In this document: piece by piece, positions 24,101-29,187 of the stretch
Position numbering within the stretch: the first letter of the stretch is position 1
How the letters are laid out: each line of letters begins with the position of its first letter
Assembly (NCBI GenBank): GCA_045655105.1
Contig: JAZOOQ010000030.1
Coordinates: 1-29,187, forward strand
Source of the DNA: RGIG4140 sp045655105
Lineage (GTDB): Bacteria > Pseudomonadota > Alphaproteobacteria > CAAHEQ01 > UBA3637
Length of the DNA stretch: 29,187 bases
Direction of reading: 5' to 3'
Position numbers and translations under genes: made by a program
Notes under the pieces: model-generated
Told to the model about the DNA's origin: nothing
Databases searched by the model: none
What the model saw: the letters and a program-made list of their open reading frames with translations, nothing else

Positions 24101-27100
24101 TTATTTCCTTCAAAATAAGCCGTATCTTTAAAAGTTAGTAAGGCATTTTCATTAGCTATAGCACCACCATAAGCAGATCCTAATGAGTTTATTTGATTTT
24201 CTTCAAAGAAAGCTTCTTTTTCAAATATTAAATCTCCTGATATAAATACAGTTGAATTACTATCATACTCATAATAGCCATAATTGGTAATTGCACCCCC
24301 ACTTGAAGAATCTGAGGTTGAACTTGTTTGATTTAATATATTTTCTTTAAAGAGAGCAACATCTAAAAATTTAAGACTGCCATCATTATATAATATGCCA
24401 GTTGAATATCCACCCCCAGAAACAATGTTTCCAATGAAACTTGCTGTTCCATTAAATGTCATAAATCCTTTTGTTGGAAAATTACCTTTTGAATCTTGAA
24501 CAAAAGATCCGTCTGGATTATAAAAACTGCCCCCATAATTCGAAATAATACCATAAGCATTAACTAATCCTGTAGTAGAATTATTTTTAAATACTGTATT
24601 TCCATTAAACGTCATCGATCCAGATGAATTTGTAAGAATTCCAGCTCCCCAATCTTCCGCAAACACCTTGTTATTATCAAAAAGGGCATCTTTTTCAAAA
24701 ATCATGTTTCCTGTTATAATTGGATTATTATTAGAATCTAAAACAGTATTATCATTTTCATCATATAAAATATAACCATAATTTGTTATAAAAGAATCAA
24801 CGCCATAACCATACACTGAATTTTCAGCAAACAAAAAGCTTTCGTTAAATTTTATATTTCCTTCATTATATATAAGACCGCCATCAACATAATCTGCATT
24901 CATAATCTTATTATTTGTAATACTTGTTTTTCCATTAAAAAGTGTTTCGCCTTTCCATGATAGGTTTCCTGCCTCATCCATTGTTTCAACTACAATATTT
25001 GCCAATATATGCCCAGAACCAAAATTTACAATAGTATTATCAGAAAACACATTATTTTTTAAAACTGTATCTCCATTAAATGTGAGCGAACCTCCTTCAT
25101 TCCAAAAGGCGCTTTTTGTTGTATTTTGAACAATAACATTATCAAAATTTGCTTTATTTTGACTCATTAAAGTGGCAACAATAGATGCTCCATTAAGAGT
25201 TATATCTTGAACAACAAGTTCACCACTTTGTTCACCCATTTGAAATAAGTGATATCCATTTGCCTGAATAATACTCTCACTTGCATTCTCAGACGCCCCT
25301 TTAATGAATTTCATAGATTTTGCAACTGTTCCCATCTCTCCTGAAATAGGATTTTTTGGATTTTCATCTTCTGAAGTAACTTCATAAATATAAATATCAT
25401 GCGTTAAAGTACCAGAATTTTTCATATCAAAAATCGCATTTCCTTTATATCTAACAGTTGTTCCAAGATTATTTAATTCTGCATCTGGATAGATAAAGGC
25501 TATATGTTGTCCACCTTTTTTAATTTGCGCAACAGCGGTTTCATCAACAAAATTTACAATAAAATTTTTATCGGCTTCAAAAACAGCATTACCAAATAAA
25601 ACTTGATATCCTCCATCATTAACGGCCATCCCCAACTCTAATTCATTCAAATTAAATGTAACAGAATTTGTTGAATAAATCATATCCCCATAATCAATGT
25701 TAATTAGCGACCCAACTGCATCCAGGTTTTCAAAGGAAATTGAGTCAATTGTGTTATTTAACAAATTAAATGTAACTGTTTGATCAGTTTTATAGGCGCC
25801 TTCATACATATCCAGTCCAAAAGAAAGAGTTGAATCTTTAAATGCAATACTTTCAATATCTTCTGTTGCAGCCAAATCATCATTCAGAATATACTGAGCT
25901 TGCTCTAATGTATCTGTTGTTAAAAGTTTTTCGGTAACAGCATAATCCACATACTTTGCATCTTTTACAGTTTTAGTAGAGTCAAACTCTCCCTCATAGA
26001 CATAAATTTTTCTAGAAGCCAAATCTACTTCATCTTGTTTAATTTTTGAAGTATAAGCTCCAAAAGTTAAACTTCCACCCTTCATAATGATATCATTTGT
26101 TAAAGAGACATTTTGTTCATTTGGATTATTTGTCAAATATGTTAACAAACCACCTTGCGAAACTGTAACCCTTAAATCAGCTAAACTATCAGAATGAACA
26201 CGAAGGTCCCCCCCTTTAAGCTCATGGGTTTTAGCAAAATTTAAAGATTGAGGATTGGTCACAATAACACCATCAGTCAAACTAAATTGAGATGTATAAT
26301 TAAGTCGATCATAATCTGGATCATCCTCATGGAAAAAGTTAAGCTGAGAAGTTGGATTTTCAAAATATCTATTATCCATATTATCGCCTAAAATTAAGGT
26401 TCCTTTTCCGCTTTTAAGGATAATCCCTCCATCATTAAACATGCCTGCATCAAGTGTACCAACAGCTCCTTCTTCTAAATCAAAATGAAGAGTGCCAATG
26501 CGATTATATATATCATCACCAGCCCCAATACTCATAGAGTGATTATCACTAAAAATAAAACTTTTTTTAAAGGTTGTTGTTCCTGTATGAGTAAAAAGCC
26601 CTCCACCCAAATCAAATATATCGCAATAAATTGAGTTATCAATAATAGAAACATCAGCATCAAAAACAATATTGCCCCCATTAAATAGCGCACCTCCAAA
26701 AGCATTATATGACCCCCAATGACTTCCAACAACACTGAAAGATCCTGTAAGATTTAAATTTGCCATATTAGATAACGCACTAGATGCTTGATAATAATTT
26801 GTAAAAATAACATTATCCAAATGAAGATTTGCCATTTGAGGAAGCGAAGTCGTATTTTTTAAAACAGATATATAAGAAGTATTTAACCCTATATTTTTTA
26901 ACTCAAGAGACATGCTATTTTGATCAAAAGAAATTGATGATCCCAAAAGAATGCTTTCGCGTGGATCTGCCGTCGCACCAATAATTTTTTTAAATCCAGG
27001 CGCTAAACTTTCATATTGATAGCTATTATCATCTCGATATCCATAAACACCATCAATTAAAATCCCATTTTTTTTCAAATCAAAAACCAAGTTTCCTTCT

Positions 27101-28881
27101 GTTTCAATAAATTCTTTCAGTGTATTCGCATCCGTATAAGAAATGCCACCTTGAACATTAACTTCTTGACCGCCTTTTTCAACTGAAAGATATAAGCCTT
27201 TATAATAACCATCCATTTCAAAAGTTTTTGACTCAAGGAATGTCGCCCCCCCCATTAATGCTTGATAAGAAACAATATTTTCCGAAACTATATTTTTACT
27301 CGGCATAATACTTTTTAAATCAAAAATAACATCTGTTAACTGTGTATCAATAACATCAGCATACTCCATTGATAAAGGAAGAGAAGTTGCTTCCAAATTT
27401 GAAAATGTTATATAATCCGTAAATTGATTGAGTGTTGTTATGCTATTTGACGCATCTAAATTATAAGTTCCTGAATATAAAATTGTTCCACCACCAAAAG
27501 AAACATTTGCATTTTTAAATGAAACCTCAGCACCTTCTTTTGCAATATCTGAGTGAACCAAATAGGTTGTTATTGTTTCTTCAGCAACCGAATCCATTGT
27601 AAAAAGCGTATTTGTTGAATTTTCTGCAACATAATTCTTAATGTAATTTTGTTTAATATCATCAGTATAAACATCAAAATAAGCTTTGGAATTTTCATTC
27701 ATTTTTATACTGGATAAATCAGCAATTCCCCCAGTACTATAGTGTTTCCAAATCGTTTGATTTTGTTTATCAGCTCCTGTAAATGAAGCAGAAAAAGGAA
27801 TATTTTCCCCATGGGTTTCTAAAATACCACCTGTAAAAATATTTTGTTCGGCAAGAGTGAAATTATCACTTTTGGCAACAGTAAGACCTGCTGTCTGATT
27901 AAATGAGCCATCCCCCTCATTTAACATATTATCACCCAAAATAAGTGTTCCTGAATTATTTTTATTAATTATACCTCTATTATCAATACCCCCGTCTAAC
28001 GATCCAACGAGCGGTCTGTTTTCTTCAGTTCCATGAGAAAAGTTTATTGTGGCATCATAAACATTTAAAATATCCACCCCTGATTTATTCTCATCTAATA
28101 CTGTTTGAACAACATTTTCCGCAAAAAGAAAATCTTTATTAAAAGTTATTTGATCTGTATTATAAATCGCACCGCCGCCCGCATAGTAATATTGATAATT
28201 ATAGCTTGGAGAACTCAATGCTGTATTTCCTTTAAAAACAGCTGAACCATTAAATATTATATTTTTGTCATTATAAATCGCTCCACCATAAGCTGACATA
28301 TACTGACCAGATTTAGCCATGTTTCCAATAAAACTAACATCTTTATTAAATTGAATTGTTCCAGAGTTATAAATTGCTCCACCATAATTAGATCCTGAAG
28401 CCCCATCATGGATCGACAAATTATCTTTAAACATCACATCAACATCAAATAAAACAGAACTTGAAAAATTACTCACAATTGATCCCCGCATATAATTTGT
28501 ATAAGAGGTTGGAGTTAATATATTATTTTCAAATAAAAGTAAGGGATTTGTTGTGGAATCAGAATTTTTAAAATGAAGTTTCGCACCATCACTTACTTGA
28601 AAAACTGCCATATTAACTGTTGTATCAAAATTTTTATAAATTAAATTTTTTCCTGCTAAATCTATTTCTGTATTGCTTAAAATTTCACTTCCTTCAGAAG
28701 AGCTTAAATCATATTCAATTTTATCTAAATTTTCTGAAAGAATTAATGGGTTGGCTATTGCAGACGGACCAAATGGTAAAATAAAAGAAAATGCAAGCAA
28801 ATTTAAAAGGAAGCATTTTTTTAAAATGTTCAAATATCTTTTTTTAAGTTCGCGCAAAGCGGTTCTTGAATAATATGACAT
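21121..28881 (-). CDS. Giant autotransporter with Pmp-like GGA[IVL]/FxxN repeats, 2586 aa
   Basis: Start at ATG 28881 with AAGGAGG five to six bases upstream; an in-frame ATG at 29037 lies upstream of the promoter and is rejected. Leader 1-43 (YYSRTALRELKKRYLNILKKC, then a hydrophobic core to SAIA) matches that of the 791-aa autotransporter. The passenger (44 to about 2320) has some fifteen units of the form GG[AS][IVL]xN...F...FxxN, for example GGAIYNSGTIQF and FIGN, as in chlamydial polymorphic membrane proteins. Three large modules each start near a GT[LV]ILGD motif (about 310, 827 and 1885) and continue with the same order of motifs (GG[ED]L+xH, a FGxYTK-like strand, a T[PD]TLE-like segment). 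The barrel (about 2325-2586) starts ASVYTKGLYDRI and ends LRLEYKF. Probably a surface adhesin. It may be split or changed by recombination between modules. Confidence 0.92.
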   Translation of the reverse strand: MSYYSRTALRELKKRYLNILKKCFLLNLLAFSFILPFGPSAIANPLILSENLDKIEYDLSSSEGSEILSNTEIDLAGKNLIYKNFDTTVNMAVFQVSDGAKLHFKNSDSTTNPLLLFENNILTPTSYTNYMRGSIVSNFSSSVLFDVDVMFKDNLSIHDGASGSNYGGAIYNSGTIQFNKDVSFIGNMAKSGQYMSAYGGAIYNDKNIIFNGSAVFKGNTALSSPSYNYQYYYAGGGAIYNTDQITFNKDFLFAENVVQTVLDENKSGVDILNVYDATINFSHGTEENRPLVGSLDGGIDNRGIINKNNSGTLILGDNMLNEGDGSFNQTAGLTVAKSDNFTLAEQNIFTGGILETHGENIPFSASFTGADKQNQTIWKHYSTGGIADLSSIKMNENSKAYFDVYTDDIKQNYIKNYVAENSTNTLFTMDSVAEETITTYLVHSDIAKEGAEVSFKNANVSFGGGTILYSGTYNLDASNSITTLNQFTDYITFSNLEATSLPLSMEYADVIDTQLTDVIFDLKSIMPSKNIVSENIVSYQALMGGATFLESKTFEMDGYYKGLYLSVEKGGQEVNVQGGISYTDANTLKEFIETEGNLVFDLKKNGILIDGVYGYRDDNSYQYESLAPGFKKIIGATADPRESILLGSSISFDQNSMSLELKNIGLNTSYISVLKNTTSLPQMANLHLDNVIFTNYYQASSALSNMANLNLTGSFSVVGSHWGSYNAFGGALFNGGNIVFDADVSIIDNSIYCDIFDLGGGLFTHTGTTTFKKSFIFSDNHSMSIGAGDDIYNRIGTLHFDLEEGAVGTLDAGMFNDGGIILKSGKGTLILGDNMDNRYFENPTSQLNFFHEDDPDYDRLNYTSQFSLTDGVIVTNPQSLNFAKTHELKGGDLRVHSDSLADLRVTVSQGGLLTYLTNNPNEQNVSLTNDIIMKGGSLTFGAYTSKIKQDEVDLASRKIYVYEGEFDSTKTVKDAKYVDYAVTEKLLTTDTLEQAQYILNDDLAATEDIESIAFKDSTLSFGLDMYEGAYKTDQTVTFNLLNNTIDSISFENLDAVGSLINIDYGDMIYSTNSVTFNLNELELGMAVNDGGYQVLFGNAVFEADKNFIVNFVDETAVAQIKKGGQHIAFIYPDAELNNLGTTVRYKGNAIFDMKNSGTLTHDIYIYEVTSEDENPKNPISGEMGTVAKSMKFIKGASENASESIIQANGYHLFQMGEQSGELVVQDITLNGASIVATLMSQNKANFDNVIVQNTTKSAFWNEGGSLTFNGDTVLKNNVFSDNTIVNFGSGHILANIVVETMDEAGNLSWKGETLFNGKTSITNNKIMNADYVDGGLIYNEGNIKFNESFLFAENSVYGYGVDSFITNYGYILYDENDNTVLDSNNNPIITGNMIFEKDALFDNNKVFAEDWGAGILTNSSGSMTFNGNTVFKNNSTTGLVNAYGIISNYGGSFYNPDGSFVQDSKGNFPTKGFMTFNGTASFIGNIVSGGGYSTGILYNDGSLKFLDVALFKENILNQTSSTSDSSSGGAITNYGYYEYDSNSTVFISGDLIFEKEAFFEENQINSLGSAYGGAIANENALLTFKDTAYFEGNKVSSYGMSAGGSIYNTGYSDFDPNGNMLILGDLLFEKEAIFKDNQVVGNTQYSGAFGGALVNVIVNTTFNGQTLFENNSATGSNVIGGAVINTSTSMFDSSLPPIIDENGNVVYAKITFKDQAIFKNNETKGMEFALGGSIGNIIGNIEFEKAVLFEGSLAEADFMAMGGAILTEGKLNFKENAEFVNNKTSANMLSLGGAIYMVPNMDVTPTETILNDNFTFAANKTKLFGIETPNDIALDAYSDFVGMDGNVNLILNGDKNTVGSFEGGISGATGMYNPDIKPLILKSREGTVILGDKSVNENYLGDYVQLNGTMISSSDTFFNNSSENLILGGELKTHGGAINHKAIIGSDIDLDGNIVIGSATHYTNLEEMNVNNATVGGVQFATEDMGATIGFGSYTKAEKEAEIALLKGKVISYVDDKNTEDTSDDEVVSYLASDKLFTTPTLEEGKLTTFKVTDALDNESGNTIAFKNANVEIDKDLALNGTGATYKLIGSTLQMPEELTVTNKVVAENMGLGGEATNVTFKDIEVKAGSSLDIDNKQVTADTITFGEESTLKVTLNDLSDFGTLSHETVKGDETANLELKLTNGLNQEKGVYQVFNKDNDLKLKENKLLKIIDQNDGSYLIDKKEVSELEKDLGLTLEEAEVLSAVMDGNNERHQMFSMLQRGILEAVQSEEEGTFKQGKKALKSLGGTDNKLYQSVSTSQFTQMHTLITQMLTNASSSMFDRGMDSPRASVYTKGLYDRIHSLAGDGFRIRSKGAILGVQSQIQDNLTVGIGYAGTKSISKEDWRRTEVDSNTGFISVQYQPNNWWVNAVVTYSRSEYNEEKQIMGMKGSANYNVDSIGSQIMTGYRIKAGDFIINPEIGARYISVNQEGYADSFGTTAEKTTSAYVTALAGVKVGADLGWIRPLVGVSVGYDIKTDDHSTLNTLANGGIYYSDGKALDKLSTMVSAGFAADISENASLRFEYGGSYRKEYIEHSGMLRLEYKF

Positions 28882-28995
28882 CTGATGCCTCCTTAAAATA
28901 AAAAAATGTTTACATGGCGTTTTCCTTTTATTAATAATTTTAAGATGAAAAACAGGGCTATCTTTTAAGCGATATTTTCCACCCCCTATACTTTC
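28882..28995 (-). other. Long 5' leader of the giant autotransporter
   Basis: From the promoter at 28996-29004, transcription should start near 28989, giving a leader of about 108 bases, longer than those of its neighbours. It holds TAGGGGG and GCCCTG that may pair across about 30 bases with a small TATC/GATA hairpin inside. Such length leaves room for post-transcriptional control, but no known riboswitch is recognised. Confidence 0.4.
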
Positions 28996-29004
28996 ATTAT
29001 ACCA
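28996..29004 (-). promoter_or_regulatory. Extended -10 promoter of the giant autotransporter
   Basis: On the minus strand TGGTATAAT, a perfect extended -10 (TGnTATAAT). No -35 of good quality lies at 17 bases, as is common for extended -10 promoters. The upstream 29041-29187 region is almost pure A/T and could act as an UP element. Confidence 0.7.
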
Positions 29005-29040
29005 TGGGTTTGGATTTTCGTGGCCAAAAATTTTCAAAAA

Positions 29041-29187
29041 ATTTTTAATCTTTTTTATTATTTTTTTATAACATATTGATTTTAAAATATTTTTATTTTT
29101 AAAAATTTACATAAAAATCCATAAAAAATGCTATTTTTATGTTTTTATCTAAAAAAATATTTTAAGAAATCAGGAAATATAAACCAT
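29041..29187. other. Very AT-rich window end with one inverted repeat
   Basis: No gene is supported. The stretch consists mainly of A and T runs. ACATAAAAAT (29109-29118) and its complement ATTTTTATGT (29133-29142) form a 10-bp inverted repeat, perhaps a weak terminator for a gene beyond the window. Confidence 0.4.

Noticed and set aside
28882..29037. In-frame 52-residue N-terminal extension of the giant autotransporter from ATG 29037
   Set aside because: It overlaps and precedes the extended -10 promoter, has no ribosome-binding site, and would hide the signal peptide; ATG 28881 has AAGGAGG and aligns with the other autotransporter's start.

Overview
The window is AT-rich DNA from a Gram-negative bacterium. 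Its two type V autotransporters, lipoproteins (one of them a SodC) and GT8 glycosyltransferase show an outer membrane. An archaeal-type valyl-tRNA synthetase, two ankyrin-repeat proteins and lineage-specific autotransporter leaders point to a host-associated alphaproteobacterium, perhaps one of the AT-rich gut lineages; this placement is inferred from protein character only. Most genes are short, singly transcribed units with readable sigma-70 promoters (TTGACA-like, 17-18 bp spacer, TATAAT-like) and intrinsic terminators.

Layout. 1-3160 is an accessory zone of unrecognised small genes: a possible PD-(D/E)xK-like protein, a two-gene minus-strand unit whose first gene is split by a one-base frameshift, a decayed paralogue of that gene's tail, two identical terminators, and a 61-codon gene behind a consensus promoter plus a leader terminator. 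3164-7668 is core-like: tRNA-Val(CAC), valS on the opposite strand, a membrane-anchored GT8 glycosyltransferase and an AlkD-type DNA glycosylase. 7783-9476 holds a small unknown gene and an ankyrin protein with a C-terminal Cys-His-Asp signature that looks like an effector protease. 9598-10454 is a tRNA-Thr locus whose 3' end is repeated 187 bp downstream around a GC-rich, foldable segment, followed by a truncated GNAT gene.

10484-13953 is a run of small metabolic and unknown genes: a TM2 protein, a secreted Cys-rich repeat protein with a likely C-terminal frameshift, a nucleoside deoxyribosyltransferase-like enzyme, a lone Phd/YefM antitoxin, a small unknown, a divergent Ham1-type NTPase and a histidine phosphatase. 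13954-14382 is non-coding and contains a GC-rich hairpin next to a dif-like XerC/D site. 14383-18505 has the peroxiredoxin bcp, a second ankyrin protein, an unknown gene, a HExxH protein paired with a small lipoprotein, and a lipoprotein SodC.

18684-28881 is dominated by two convergent autotransporters, 791 and 2586 residues, that share an unusual N-terminal leader, a homologous beta-barrel and one bidirectional terminator. The larger passenger carries about fifteen GGA[IVL]/FxxN repeats like those of chlamydial polymorphic membrane proteins, set among three large repeated modules. Bcp and SodC (oxidative stress), AlkD and Ham1 (nucleic acid and nucleotide damage), and the ankyrin and adhesin genes together fit a host-associated life. 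The most novel material is the ankyrin protein with the Cys-His-Asp domain, the Pmp-like giant autotransporter with its shared leader, the tRNA-Thr-associated structured element and the attenuator-like leader at 2290-2390.
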